Shown here one piece after another: positions 16,668 through 24,810 of a stretch of 64,000 nucleotides of DNA. The DNA comes from an uncultured Eubacteriales bacterium (GTDB lineage: Bacteria; Bacillota; Clostridia; Oscillospirales; CAG-272): assembly GCA_934393265.1 (NCBI GenBank), contig CAKRQL010000020.1, forward strand, positions 62,001 through 126,000, in the 5' to 3' direction. Position 1 is the first letter of the stretch. Each line of letters starts with the position of its first letter. Both the position numbers and the translations under genes were made by a program. The notes beneath the pieces are model-generated. The model was not told the DNA's origin and did no database searches. It saw nothing but the letters and a program-made list of their open reading frames with translations.

Positions 16668-17306
16668 TCACTCTTCAAAAAGGTCCTCGATATTACAGCC
16701 GAGGGTTCTCGCGAGTCGCGCGAGGATATCCGCCTGCGCCTTGTTTATATCGTTGCGGCGCTGTTCATACATCTGAATATTCCGCACGGCGACAGCTGAC
16801 TTTTCGGCGAGCTGACTTTGAGAGAGCCCCGCCGCGGTGCGTATTCTTTTCAGGTTTGTCTCTCCTCTGTGAGAGGCGATATATTCATCTGCTACCGCAA
16901 AGAATTTTGTAATATCCGCCTCGTGCAACGTATCATACATAGACAGCACCCGCTCAATCGGAAGAAGTCTGTTTATATTCTGAAAGGATGCCCCTTTGTA
17001 ATTCTGATACCGCGCGAGCGCCCAACCAGCCCAGTAGTAAACCGGGCGGTCAAAAAACGACTCCGGCGACAGAATGGCACATCTCCCCGCTGTCGTGTTT
17101 ATGACAATGTTCAGAAGCTCCGCCGCGGAGTATCCCGCAAGGTAGCGTGGGTTACCTTTTTCTATCTGTCTTGCTACATCGGAGGACGAAAACATATTCC
17201 AGTACATGATCGGGTCTAATCCGGAGTCAGCCGCGTATTCAAACATTGTGCCGATGTTGTCGGCGACTATGTCAGCATAGCTTTCTTCATACGCTCTTAT
17301 CGCCAT
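16668..17306 (-). CDS. HTH (XRE) regulator, probable antitoxin partner of the DUF3990 protein
   Basis: 212 residues. The first 145 residues form a helical domain (from MAIRAYEESYADIVADNIG) that I cannot assign to a named family. The last 65 residues are a Cro/CI-type helix-turn-helix (LKRIRTAAGLSQSQLAEKSAVAVRNIQMYE). Its start overlaps the end of the DUF3990 gene by 20 bases, with RBS AGAGGTGGG inside that gene, so the two are co-translated. This order, a probable ADP-ribosyltransferase-fold toxin first and a DNA-binding protein second, fits an autoregulated toxin-antitoxin pair. Two palindromic sites at the shared promoter support autoregulation. Confidence 0.8.
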   Translation of the reverse strand: MAIRAYEESYADIVADNIGTMFEYAADSGLDPIMYWNMFSSSDVARQIEKGNPRYLAGYSAAELLNIVINTTAGRCAILSPESFFDRPVYYWAGWALARYQNYKGASFQNINRLLPIERVLSMYDTLHEADITKFFAVADEYIASHRGETNLKRIRTAAGLSQSQLAEKSAVAVRNIQMYEQRRNDINKAQADILARLARTLGCNIEDLFEE

Positions 17307-17967
17307 TTTTTATCCCACCTCTTATAATATCCATAACAAACACACCGTCTGTGCCGGTATTGTGCCGATTTTCGCCGAAATATGCTTCTCGCGCTTTTTT
17401 ATCGCGGCTGACACGTTTTGTATAGTATTCTTTACATTCTGCCGCTTCATACCCGAGAAATTTAACTCCGGCAAAGGCTCTTTCTGATTTAAGAACTATC
17501 TGGATACCGAGCTCGCCGAGGCGCATTGCCTCCCCGAGCTGCTCTACGGTTATTGCGTTGTTTATAAAGTCTTTTGCAAAGCTGAAATATGAGTCGTCAG
17601 CGCGATAGCCTATGATTATATCATATTTTTCAACATCAACATAAAAGTTTTCAAGAATATATTCCTTAGCTCGCACCGACAGAGGAGTGTTAGTATCAAA
17701 TGTTCTGAATTTCAGGAGCAGTGCCATCCAGTTGAGAATGGAATATTTATTATCTCTGAGGTCGAGAACCCTATACTCACCGGGGTCTATTTCATACTTG
17801 TTGGCATAGCCGTTTGTCTCATTGTCCGCGCATGCCCACTCTTTTGCGAGCTCGGCGCTCTCGGTACAATAAAACCCGAGACCATAGTCGTTTTTCCTGT
17901 TTCCTTTGCCATATTCGGGCACCTCGATAATGTCCCTTGAGCCGTGATAAATAAACATTCTATTCAC
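17287..17967 (-). CDS. DUF3990 protein, probable ADP-ribosyltransferase-fold toxin
   Basis: 226 residues. The N-terminal 160 residues match DUF3990: IYHGS at the start with His8, DYGLGFYCTE with Tyr33, then EYRVLDLRDNKYSILNWMALLLKFR, and YDIIIGYRADDSYF. DUF3990 is related in fold to ADP-ribosyltransferases of the H-Y type; His8 and Tyr33 are candidates for the NAD-binding residues. The C-terminal tail (RVSRDKKAREAYFGENRHN) is charged. Start ATG with GAGGAGGTG just upstream. No signal peptide, so it acts in the cytosol. Toxicity and target are inference. Confidence 0.8.
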   Translation of the reverse strand: MNRMFIYHGSRDIIEVPEYGKGNRKNDYGLGFYCTESAELAKEWACADNETNGYANKYEIDPGEYRVLDLRDNKYSILNWMALLLKFRTFDTNTPLSVRAKEYILENFYVDVEKYDIIIGYRADDSYFSFAKDFINNAITVEQLGEAMRLGELGIQIVLKSERAFAGVKFLGYEAAECKEYYTKRVSRDKKAREAYFGENRHNTGTDGVFVMDIIRGGIKNGDKSV

Positions 17968-17979
17968 CTCCTCGCTAAT

Positions 17980-18009
17980 ATTATATCATTTCAATGATAC
18001 ATTTGTCAA
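17980..18009 (-). promoter_or_regulatory. Promoter of the DUF3990/HTH pair
   Basis: On the minus strand TTGACA (18009-18004), 18-base spacer, TATAAT (17985-17980). Operator 1 fills most of the spacer and the -10 box. Confidence 0.75.
17984..17999. promoter_or_regulatory. Operator 1 of the DUF3990/HTH pair
   Basis: TATCATTTCAATGATA, a 16-bp palindrome with 7-base arms, placed between and over the -35 and -10 boxes. It matches operator 2 in the pattern TATC-TT--AATGATA. Confidence 0.7.
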
Positions 18010-18026
18010 CAGGGAGGAATAAAAAC

Positions 18027-18042
18027 TATCGTTGCAATGATA
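18027..18042. promoter_or_regulatory. Operator 2 of the DUF3990/HTH pair
   Basis: TATCGTTGCAATGATA, with the same layout as operator 1 and centred 43 bases (about four helical turns) upstream of it, so both would face the same side of the DNA. Confidence 0.65.
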
Positions 18043-18054
18043 TATATAGTAAAA

Positions 18055-18103
18055 AGAGAGGTCTGCCGCGGGCACATTGAAATGCTCTGCGACAGACCTT
18101 TTT
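18055..18103 (-). terminator. Terminator of the PfkB kinase gene
   Basis: AGGTCTG at 18059 pairs with CAGACCT at 18093-18099, extended by CGC/GCG and GGC/GCT. On the minus strand it is followed by CTCTCTTTTTAC. It also has a short T-run on the plus strand. Confidence 0.75.
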
Positions 18104-18172
18104 ATGTTGTTTGGTGGGGGAGGATTTTTCGGTCTTACCGGATATGTAAAAGCCCTCGGGCGAAGCAGATTT

Positions 18173-19192
18173 TTATCTCTGTATGCGACCGGTTCCGTTA
18201 CCCCCCGCGAGTGCCTTGACCTCGTCGACCGAGACCATATTGAAGTCGCCCTCGATAGAGTGCTTCAGGCAGGACGCCGCAACCGCAAACTCGACCGCGT
18301 CCTGCGTGGAATAGCCGTTCAGACAGGCGTATATAAGTCCGCCGCCGAAGCTGTCTCCGCCGCCTACTCTGTCGACTATATGCATGTGATAGGACTTTGA
18401 GAAGCAGTACTCCTTACCGTCATAGAGAAGAGCTGCCCAGTCATTGTCGTTCGCGCTTATGGAGGAGCGGAGGGTTATTGCGACCTTCTCAAAGCCGAAC
18501 CTCTCGGCAAGCTGACGGGCAACGGATTTATAGCCCTCGTGATTGAGCTTTCCTCCGGCAATGTCGGTGTTCTCCGCGTCTATGCCGAACACGTCGTGCG
18601 CGTCCTCCTCGTTGGATATGCAGACGTCAACGTATTCGCAGAGCTTTGTCATCGTCTCTCTTGCCTGCTCCCTTGTCCAGAGCTTCTTTCTGAAGTTCAG
18701 GTCACAGGAGATCTTAACGCCGTGCGCCTTTGCCGCGCGGCAGGCGTCGAGGCATATTCCGGCGACAGTCGGGTTGAGGGCGGGGGTGATACCGGTGAAG
18801 TGGAACCAGTCGGCTCCGTCGAATATCTTATCCCAGTCGAAATCCTCGGGAGAAGCCATAGCAATTGCGGAATAGGCTCTGTCATAGATGACCTTCGACG
18901 GACGCTGTGACGCGCCCTTCTCGTTGAAGTAAATGCCTATTCTGTCTCCGCCCCTCACTATCATTGAGGTATCGACGCCGTATCTGCGGAGCGCATTTAC
19001 CGCAGACTGTCCGATCTCGTGCTTCGGGAGCTTTGTGACAAATGCGGAGTCAACTCCGTAATTAGCAAGAGAAACCGAGACGTTAGCCTCGCCGCCGCCG
19101 TAGACGACGCCGAACTTATCCGCCTGTGTAAAGCGGAGGTATCCCTCCGGAGCGAGGCGGAGCATGATCTCACCGAATGTAACTACTTTCAT
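18173..19192 (-). CDS. PfkB-family sugar kinase, probably 2-keto-3-deoxygluconate kinase
   Basis: 339 residues from the ATG at 19192 (RBS AAAGGAC six bases before); the longer frame to 19270 has no ribosome site. The N terminus MKVVTFGEIMLRLAPEGYLRFTQ and the GGGEANVSVSLANYG segment are typical of KdgK-type ribokinases, and DRVGGGDSFGGGLIYA is the C-terminal PfkB signature with the catalytic Asp. These enzymes phosphorylate 2-keto-3-deoxygluconate, from pectin or uronate breakdown, before KDPG aldolase. Other ketose or sugar-acid substrates are possible. No aldolase or uronate gene is adjacent, so the substrate rests on sequence pattern only. Confidence 0.85.
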   Translation of the reverse strand: MKVVTFGEIMLRLAPEGYLRFTQADKFGVVYGGGEANVSVSLANYGVDSAFVTKLPKHEIGQSAVNALRRYGVDTSMIVRGGDRIGIYFNEKGASQRPSKVIYDRAYSAIAMASPEDFDWDKIFDGADWFHFTGITPALNPTVAGICLDACRAAKAHGVKISCDLNFRKKLWTREQARETMTKLCEYVDVCISNEEDAHDVFGIDAENTDIAGGKLNHEGYKSVARQLAERFGFEKVAITLRSSISANDNDWAALLYDGKEYCFSKSYHMHIVDRVGGGDSFGGGLIYACLNGYSTQDAVEFAVAASCLKHSIEGDFNMVSVDEVKALAGGNGTGRIQR

Positions 19193-19320
19193 AAAAATGT
19201 CCTTTCGGGTATTAATATTTTTTCCGGACGGGCATATAATCAAAACAAAGGGAGCCCGTCCGATATTCACACAGGTATTTTATCACATACAGTATGAAAA
19301 ATCAAGGGGTCGGGGGAAAC

Positions 19321-19357
19321 AAAAATCCCGCGGACGGCGGGCAGAGCCGTTCGCGGG
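19321..19357 (-). terminator. Terminator of the AbrB-like gene
   Basis: On the minus strand CCCGCGAACGGC and GCCGTCCGCGGG pair (one mismatch) and are followed by ATTTTTG. Confidence 0.75.
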
Positions 19358-19389
19358 CGGGGGATAGGGGACTGTCACGAAGTTTTTTG

Positions 19390-19638
19390 TCAGATATCCT
19401 TTGTACGGAGCTCTTCAAGGCACTTTCTGCAGATTTTCTTACCCTTGAAATATGTAATGTCCTCGACAGCGTCGCAGAACATGCAGGTCGGCTGATACTT
19501 CGTCAGGATTATCTTCTCTCCGTCGACGAATATCTCAACGGCGTCGTTATTCGTGATGCTCATGTTGGTACGGATCTCCTTCGGTATTACTATTCTTCCG
19601 AGCTCATCCACATTTCTTACTATGCCTGTTGATTTCAT
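19390..19638 (-). CDS. AbrB-type transition-state regulator with zinc-ribbon-like tail
   Basis: 82 residues from the ATG at 19638 (RBS AAAGGAG). The N-terminal 50 residues are a SpoVT-AbrB swapped-hairpin DNA-binding domain (STGIVRNVDELGRIVIPKEI). The tail carries CMFC and CRKC pairs separated by 15 residues, which could bind zinc. In Clostridia such proteins control the growth-to-sporulation transition. It is transcribed divergently from spoIIIA. The upstream longer frame is excluded because it would cover the promoter. Confidence 0.9.
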   Translation of the reverse strand: MKSTGIVRNVDELGRIVIPKEIRTNMSITNNDAVEIFVDGEKIILTKYQPTCMFCDAVEDITYFKGKKICRKCLEELRTKDI

Positions 19639-19723
19639 GATTTTTCTCCTTTTTTCTTTTAAGTAATAAATTCGTGCTTTTTCTTTTTTCGGGAAAGCCT
19701 GACATTTTCTGCCTTCCATACAC

Positions 19724-19752
19724 ATATTACCACTCGATACGGTTTTTGTCAA
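19724..19752 (-). promoter_or_regulatory. Promoter of the AbrB-like gene
   Basis: On the minus strand TTGACA (19752-19747), 17-base spacer, TAATAT (19729-19724). Confidence 0.7.
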
Positions 19753-19878
19753 CAAGAAATCCGAAAAAAGTTGTGAACAAATTGGAAACAAAATGGAATT
19801 TCATGTAATTTATGGTCAGAATTTGTCGAATGGCTGAAAGGGGGCGGTTTTACGGAGGGGTACAGGGTAGTCACAGAC

Positions 19879-20793
19879 ATGCTCCCCCGGCAGATGAGGT
19901 GCGAGATAGAGCGTATCGGACTCTCGCGCAGGGATTTTCCGGACGGGCTCTCGGAGGTGCGGCTCCGCTCTCCGGGCAGGTGCTCTCTCGTTATGTCCGG
20001 GGAAAACATCATACTCTCCTCGCAGATTTCGCGCGAGGAGACGGAGGAGATCCTCAGGCGGATGACCGGCGGCTCGCTCTATGCGTTCCGGGACAGTATA
20101 TGCGAGGGCTATGTGACGCTCGAATGTGGGATCCGCGTCGGCGTCTGCGGGCGGGCGAGGTATGAGGGCGGCAGGATTGTCGGCGTCTCGGAGATAGCCT
20201 CGCTCGTTTTCAGAATACCGCACGGGGTGTCCGACACGGCGGGGGAGATTTTCCGCACGTGGGAGGAGAGGGGGATGCCGGGGCTTCTTATCTACTCTCC
20301 GCCGGGGTGCGGAAAGACTACGGCGCTCCGTTCTCTCGCCGGACTCATCGGCGGAGGGGCACGACCGCGCCGGGTGGTCGTCGTTGACGAGAGGTGCGAG
20401 TTCTCGGCGGATGACTACTCCTCGGCGACGGTTGATATTCTCTCGGGCTACACGCGGGAGCTCGGAATAGGGATAGCGACGCGCACGATGTCCGCGGAGG
20501 TGATAATGGTTGACGAGATAGGCGGAGAGGCAGAGGCACGGGGAATATTCGGCGCGGTGCGCTGCGGGGTTCCGCTTATCGCGTCGATACATGCCTCGAC
20601 CCTCTGTGAGGCGGTGACAAAGCCGGGGATAATGCGCTTTCTGCGCTGTGGGGCGTTTTCGCTCTTTGCGGGGATATTCCGCATGCGCGACGGCTTCCGG
20701 TGCACTATTTCCGGGGCGGAGGAGGCAGTGCATGCGGCAAAGGAGCTGAACGGAGCGCATGCGCGAGTGGAGGGAATTACATGTACCGTATAG
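19879..20793 (+). CDS. spoIIIAA: Stage III sporulation protein AA, mother-cell ATPase
   Basis: 304 residues. It is a secretion-type ATPase that energises the SpoIIIA-SpoIIQ channel between mother cell and forespore. Walker A is YSPPGCGKTT (139-148), Walker B RRVVVVDERCEF, and a second conserved segment EVIMVDEIGGEAEA follows. The ATG at 19879 is the only reasonable start; GGAGGGG lies about 20 bases upstream, a weak spacing. First gene of the eight-gene operon; its end overlaps spoIIIAB by 13 bases. In Bacillus the operon is read by SigE in the mother cell; I could not find a convincing SigE promoter here. Confidence 0.93.
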   Translation: MLPRQMRCEIERIGLSRRDFPDGLSEVRLRSPGRCSLVMSGENIILSSQISREETEEILRRMTGGSLYAFRDSICEGYVTLECGIRVGVCGRARYEGGRIVGVSEIASLVFRIPHGVSDTAGEIFRTWEERGMPGLLIYSPPGCGKTTALRSLAGLIGGGARPRRVVVVDERCEFSADDYSSATVDILSGYTRELGIGIATRTMSAEVIMVDEIGGEAEARGIFGAVRCGVPLIASIHASTLCEAVTKPGIMRFLRCGAFSLFAGIFRMRDGFRCTISGAEEAVHAAKELNGAHARVEGITCTV

Positions 20794-21266
20794 CAGGGAT
20801 AGCAGCCGTCGCGCTGGCTGCTCTTATCTTCTCGCGTGAGTTCTCGGCGTATCAGAAGCGGAGAATGGGGGAGACGGAGGGCTTTCTTTCGCTCCTTACG
20901 TTTATGCGCGGGGAGATAAACTGCCATCTGCGCCCGGTGTCCGAGTGGTGCCGGGATTTCCGCGACCCTGCACTTGAGCGGGTGGGATTTCTGCCCGCCC
21001 TGCGTGAGAGCTGTGACCTTTCCGGGGCATACTCGGCGTGCGAGGGGAAGCTCTCGGTGACGGACGCGGAGCGAAAGCTGCTCTCCGCCTTTACCTCCTC
21101 TTTCGGGCACGGGTACCGGGAGGATGAGCTGAAGCTCGTCGATTATTACTGCGGTGAGATGGGGCGCGCCGCCGCGAGGTGCCGGCGGGATGTGCCGAGG
21201 TACAACCGCCTTGTGCGGACGCTGTGCGCCTCTGCCGCCGTCGCCGCGGTCATACTTCTTTTATGA
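20781..21266 (+). CDS. spoIIIAB: Stage III sporulation protein AB
   Basis: 161 residues from ATG 20781 (RBS GGAGGGAATTAC), overlapping the end of spoIIIAA. It has an N-terminal transmembrane helix (YRIAGIAAVALAALIFS), a helical body and a C-terminal hydrophobic helix (LCASAAVAAVILLL), the GspF-like layout of the family. It belongs to the membrane part of the feeding-tube complex. Confidence 0.9.
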   Translation: MYRIAGIAAVALAALIFSREFSAYQKRRMGETEGFLSLLTFMRGEINCHLRPVSEWCRDFRDPALERVGFLPALRESCDLSGAYSACEGKLSVTDAERKLLSAFTSSFGHGYREDELKLVDYYCGEMGRAAARCRRDVPRYNRLVRTLCASAAVAAVILLL

Positions 21267-21284
21267 ATGTGAGGATATATAAAA

Positions 21285-21479
21285 ATGGATGTTTCCACTC
21301 TCATGAAGGTCGCCGGGATAGGAATGATAGTGACCGTCGCCTGTCAGATACTCAACAAGGCGGGCAGGGAAGAGCAGGCGACGCTCGTCTCGATAACCGG
21401 TATCGTCATTGTGCTTATAATGCTCGTCGGTGAGATAGGCACGCTGTTTGAGAGCGTTCGGGGAGTGTTCGGAATATAA
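21285..21479 (+). CDS. spoIIIAC: Stage III sporulation protein AC
   Basis: 64 residues with two transmembrane helices (GIGMIVTVACQIL and VSITGIVIVLIMLV), the normal size for the family. RBS GTGAGGA before the ATG. Its stop overlaps the spoIIIAD start (TAATG). Small membrane subunit of the SpoIIIA channel. Confidence 0.92.
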   Translation: MDVSTLMKVAGIGMIVTVACQILNKAGREEQATLVSITGIVIVLIMLVGEIGTLFESVRGVFGI

Positions 21480-21859
21480 TGGACGGTAAATTAATTTTGG
21501 GTGCGCTCGCCCTCGCGGTCTGCGGATATTTTCTCCGGGAGCTCGGCTGGCGCGGGGTTCCGCTCTTCTTCGCGGTCGCGCTCTGCGTCGTTGTCCGTGC
21601 CCTCCTCCCGCGCCTGCCGGTTCTGTCGGGGATATATGATGAGGTGGCGGCGCTCGGAGCTCCGGACGACACCGTAAAGGCGGTGCTTAAGGTGCTCGGG
21701 ATAGGATATCTCACATCCGTGACCGTTTCGGTCTGCCGGGAGCTCGGGGCGGACAGCCTCTCCCGCGTCGCCTCCATCGCCGGGCGCGCGGAGATACTCG
21801 CGGCGGTGCTCCCGGCTGTACTTTCTCTCCTCCGCTACGGCGCGGAGATGATAGGATGA
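21479..21859 (+). CDS. spoIIIAD: Stage III sporulation protein AD
   Basis: 126 residues, four predicted transmembrane helices, usual family length (about 130). Overlaps both neighbours by 1 and 4 bases, so translation is coupled. Paralogous in layout to SpoIIIAC and part of the same membrane complex. Confidence 0.92.
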   Translation: MDGKLILGALALAVCGYFLRELGWRGVPLFFAVALCVVVRALLPRLPVLSGIYDEVAALGAPDDTVKAVLKVLGIGYLTSVTVSVCRELGADSLSRVASIAGRAEILAAVLPAVLSLLRYGAEMIG

Positions 21860-23148
21860 GGGGGCAGGGGTACACTTCGCGCCGCACCGGGGGTTCAGAG
21901 CACGGCTCTTTTGGTGTGCGCCGCCCCCGGAGGAGGCTCCTGCACTTGTCCGCGGTGCTCATGGGGCTCCTCCTGCCGTTTCTTCTTGCTCTGCCGTCCT
22001 TTGCGACGGAGGAGAGGGACGGTGACGGCGCGGCGGTGCAGGTCGGCGCGGCAGTGCAGGTCGGCGCGACATCGCGTGAAGATGCCACGGTGAGGTCGGC
22101 GCCGTCGATTGTCGCCACGGGGGACAGCCGGCTCGACGAATACGGCGAGAATTTTCTTTCGGTTCTCGGTGACGAGCTGCGCTCCGTCCTTTTCCCGGAC
22201 GGGAGCACGGATGCAGATTCCGCCACGGACGCCCTGTCCCCGGGTCGGATACTCTCGCTTATCGTTGAATCCGTGCGTGAGAGCGCGGGGATAGGGGTGT
22301 TCATGACTATTATCGGCGCGGCGGTGCTCGCCGCTCTTTCAGGCGCGGTTTCGGGCGGGATAAGCTCTCCCGAGCTGTCATCGGCTGTATCCCGGGCTGT
22401 CGCGGCGCTGTGCACCGTTGCGATACTTCCGGGAATATCCGCGGAGGTGGACGGGATTTCCGACACGCTCAGTCGCGGCGGCGACTTTTTCGGCGGGATA
22501 ATACCCGTGATGTCCGGCGTCTGCGCCTCCTCCGGCGCGGCAAAGACCGCCGCAGTTACCTACTCGGGAGCATATTTCACGGTGGGATTTACCACGGCGG
22601 TGCTCTCGCGTATTCTTCTTCCGATAGCCGTCGGGAGCATCGCTGTCGCGGCACTCGGCGGTATTGCGGAGTGCGAGCCGATAACAAAAGCTGCGTCGGC
22701 TGTGCGGTCGTTTTTCACATTCGGGATAGGAGGGGTCAGCGCGGTGATACTTGCGTTCTGCTCGCTCCAGACGACACTTGCCGTCAGCGGGGACTCTGCC
22801 GCCCTGCGCGCCTCGCGCCTTGCGGCATCCGGGATTCCGGTCGTTGGCTCGACCCTGTCCGGCAGCCTCTCGACGCTGTCTGCCGGGGTCGGATACCTGC
22901 GCTCGGTGATAGGCTCCGCCTCGACTGCGGCACTCGTTCTTATCTTCGTCCCGCCTCTCGTGCGGCTGTTCGTCTTTCGCGCAGCCCTCGGGATTAGCTC
23001 TGCCGTCCCCGCCCTGCCGCAGACCTGCCGGAAAATGTTCACCGGCGTGCGCGCCGCTCTTGATTCTCTTATATCCGTCTATGTCTGCTCGGCTCTCCTT
23101 TACATAGGGCAGACGGTGATATTCTTAAAGAGCGGGGTGAGTGTATGA
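21856..23148 (+). CDS. spoIIIAE: Stage III sporulation protein AE
   Basis: 430 residues. A basic N terminus and a signal-like hydrophobic stretch (VLMGLLLPFLLALPSFA) precede a short exported region and then multiple transmembrane helices. Family segments include GDFFGGIIPVMSGVCASSG and GIGGVSAVILAFCSLQ. A perfect six-residue duplication (AAVQVG twice, around residues 60-71) with its DNA repeat lies just after the signal region and is probably neutral slippage. Polytopic core of the channel complex. Confidence 0.92.
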   Translation: MRGQGYTSRRTGGSEHGSFGVRRPRRRLLHLSAVLMGLLLPFLLALPSFATEERDGDGAAVQVGAAVQVGATSREDATVRSAPSIVATGDSRLDEYGENFLSVLGDELRSVLFPDGSTDADSATDALSPGRILSLIVESVRESAGIGVFMTIIGAAVLAALSGAVSGGISSPELSSAVSRAVAALCTVAILPGISAEVDGISDTLSRGGDFFGGIIPVMSGVCASSGAAKTAAVTYSGAYFTVGFTTAVLSRILLPIAVGSIAVAALGGIAECEPITKAASAVRSFFTFGIGGVSAVILAFCSLQTTLAVSGDSAALRASRLAASGIPVVGSTLSGSLSTLSAGVGYLRSVIGSASTAALVLIFVPPLVRLFVFRAALGISSAVPALPQTCRKMFTGVRAALDSLISVYVCSALLYIGQTVIFLKSGVSV

Positions 23149-23600
23149 GAGAATACTTTCTGTCTGTATACGCGCTCGCCGCACTTCTTGCCGTCATAGC
23201 CTTTCTGATACCCGGTGGGGCGGAGGGAGACGCCGTGCGCCGCGGGATTTCCGCGCTCGCGCTCTGCGCGGTGCTCACCCCCGTATGTATCGCGGTGCGC
23301 GGCGTGGCGGAGGCAGATATTGCGGAGCTTATTCCGGCGGAGATGCCGGAGGAGACGCTTTACTCCGAGAGGTCGGAGGAGGCTTTTTGCCTCGGGATAA
23401 GGGAGGCTGTCGCGGGGAGGTTTTCGATAGATCCGGAGAATATAACCGTCAGCGTGACGGGCTATGACCCCGGAGGTGTGCACGCGGATAAAATATGCGT
23501 AATTCTCAGAGCGCGCGCCGCCCTCGCCGACACGAGGGGAATACGCGCATACGTGAGTGGGCTCGGTTGCGGGGAATGTGAGGTGGAAATTGAGATCTGA
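23145..23600 (+). CDS. spoIIIAF: Stage III sporulation protein AF
   Basis: 151 residues: two N-terminal transmembrane helices (FLSVYALAALLAVIAFLIP; ISALALCAVLTPVCIAV) and a ring-building-motif-like C-terminal domain (IDPENITVSVTGYDP...ICVILRARA). The start overlaps spoIIIAE by 4 bases (ATGA). SpoIIIAF forms a ring in the space between the two cells. Confidence 0.9.
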   Translation: MREYFLSVYALAALLAVIAFLIPGGAEGDAVRRGISALALCAVLTPVCIAVRGVAEADIAELIPAEMPEETLYSERSEEAFCLGIREAVAGRFSIDPENITVSVTGYDPGGVHADKICVILRARAALADTRGIRAYVSGLGCGECEVEIEI

Positions 23601-24012
23601 CGGAGTTTTTGCCGGCTTTTTCAGAAACAAAACCGGAATTGTCAGAGTCGTGCTGGTGCTCGCTGTCGGGGCACTGTTTCTTTGGCTCGGTCTCCGGGGC
23701 GGTGGGAACGACGGCACCGACACGCGCGATGAGCTGACGCAGTACAAGGAAAGCCTTGAAAGTGAACTCTCGGAGCTGTGCTCCGATATCCGCGGCGTCG
23801 GAAAATGCCGGGTGTTCGTCAGCTTTTCCGTCGGTTCGAGGACGGAATACCGGGGGTCGAGCGTCGTGTCGGTAGCTCCACCGGAGGTGCAGGCGGTTAA
23901 CATAGTCTGCGAGGGGGCGGACGACGATGTCGTGCGTTACACGCTCGTAAACATGATTTCCTCCACCTTCGGCATAGGGACAAACCGGATAACAGTTGCA
24001 AAAATGTCGTGA
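23590..24012 (+). CDS. spoIIIAG: Stage III sporulation protein AG
   Basis: About 140 residues if it starts at TTG 23590, preferred because GAGGTGG (23580-23586) is correctly spaced; GTG codons at 23557 and 23578 are in-frame alternatives. One transmembrane helix (VVLVLAVGALFLWLGL) is followed by a ring-building domain (VGKCRVFVSFSVGSRTEY and YTLVNMISSTFGIGTNRITV). SpoIIIAG builds the large ring of the mother cell-forespore channel. It overlaps the end of spoIIIAF by 11 bases. Confidence 0.88.
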   Translation: MRSDGVFAGFFRNKTGIVRVVLVLAVGALFLWLGLRGGGNDGTDTRDELTQYKESLESELSELCSDIRGVGKCRVFVSFSVGSRTEYRGSSVVSVAPPEVQAVNIVCEGADDDVVRYTLVNMISSTFGIGTNRITVAKMS

Positions 24013-24081
24013 ACGGCGGAATACATGAGCACTCTTTTGCATAATGTTTAGCAGTCAGCAATCAGAAAAGGAGATGTCACA

Positions 24082-24639
24082 ATGACAAAAAGAGAAAAAT
24101 TCGCAAAATTCTTCAAGACAAAGACCGCGCGGGGAATTACGGTAGCCGTCGCAATGGTGCTGATAGGGCTCGCCGTCTACCTCAACTACCGCTGGTTCTA
24201 CGACCCGCAGGACTCGGTAGGCTACGGCAAGAACAACATGGAGGACAACTACAAGGACAACAAGACCCAGACCTCGGCGGACGATAAGAACGAAAACAAT
24301 TACTTCACCGCCACCGCCCTTACGCGCACGCAGTCCCGCGACGAGGCTCTCGACGTTCTGAAAACCATAACCGAGAGCGCGGAGGCGTCCGAGGAGGCAA
24401 AGGCAGAGGCACAGAAGCAGATCTCGAGGATAGCCACGGATATTCAGAACGAGGCGAATATCGAGTCGCTTGTAAAGGCAAAGGGCTACACCGAGTGCGT
24501 CGCCATAATAGGCGATGACTCCGTCAGCGTTATCGTGAGCGCGGAAAAGATGCAGGCGGCGGACGCGGCGAAGATACTCTCCATAGTCTGTGAGACTACC
24601 GGAATAAGCCCGGAAAAGGTAAGCATCATAAACAGATAA
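24082..24639 (+). CDS. spoIIIAH: Stage III sporulation protein AH
   Basis: 185 residues, RBS AAAAGGAG. One N-terminal transmembrane helix (ITVAVAMVLIGLAVYLNY), an acidic linker, and a YscJ/FliF-like ring domain (IESLVKAKGYTECVAIIGDD, SIVCETTGISPEKVSIINR). In Bacillus it binds SpoIIQ across the intermembrane space. A 69-base gap separates it from spoIIIAG. Last gene of the operon. Confidence 0.93.
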   Translation: MTKREKFAKFFKTKTARGITVAVAMVLIGLAVYLNYRWFYDPQDSVGYGKNNMEDNYKDNKTQTSADDKNENNYFTATALTRTQSRDEALDVLKTITESAEASEEAKAEAQKQISRIATDIQNEANIESLVKAKGYTECVAIIGDDSVSVIVSAEKMQAADAAKILSIVCETTGISPEKVSIINR

Positions 24640-24698
24640 ATGAGGTAATACCGGAAACGGCTCCCGCATACGGCGCCGTCGGACCGCGCCAGAGGTTA

Positions 24699-24723
24699 CG
24701 GCGCCGCCCGGCGGCGCCTTTCA
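24699..24723 (+). terminator. Terminator of the spoIIIA operon
   Basis: GGCGCCG (24700-24706) and CGGCGCC (24712-24718) form a tight stem followed by TTTC. The T-tract is short. Confidence 0.6.
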
Positions 24724-24742
24724 TAGGTCGTGGCTTTTCCGG

Positions 24743-24771
24743 TTGACTTTGCAGGAAAAGAGTGATAGAAT
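24743..24771 (+). promoter_or_regulatory. Promoter of asd
   Basis: TTGACT (24743-24748), 17-base spacer, TAGAAT (24766-24771), 40 bases before the asd start. Confidence 0.65.
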
Positions 24772-24810
24772 ATAATAAAATATCAAGTATACCCGTAATG
24801 AGGAGGGGAT

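Noticed and set aside
19824..19830. Spo0A-box-like TGTCGAA upstream of spoIIIAA
   Set aside because: A seven-base match is expected several times by chance in this window, and spoIIIA is not known to be a direct Spo0A target.
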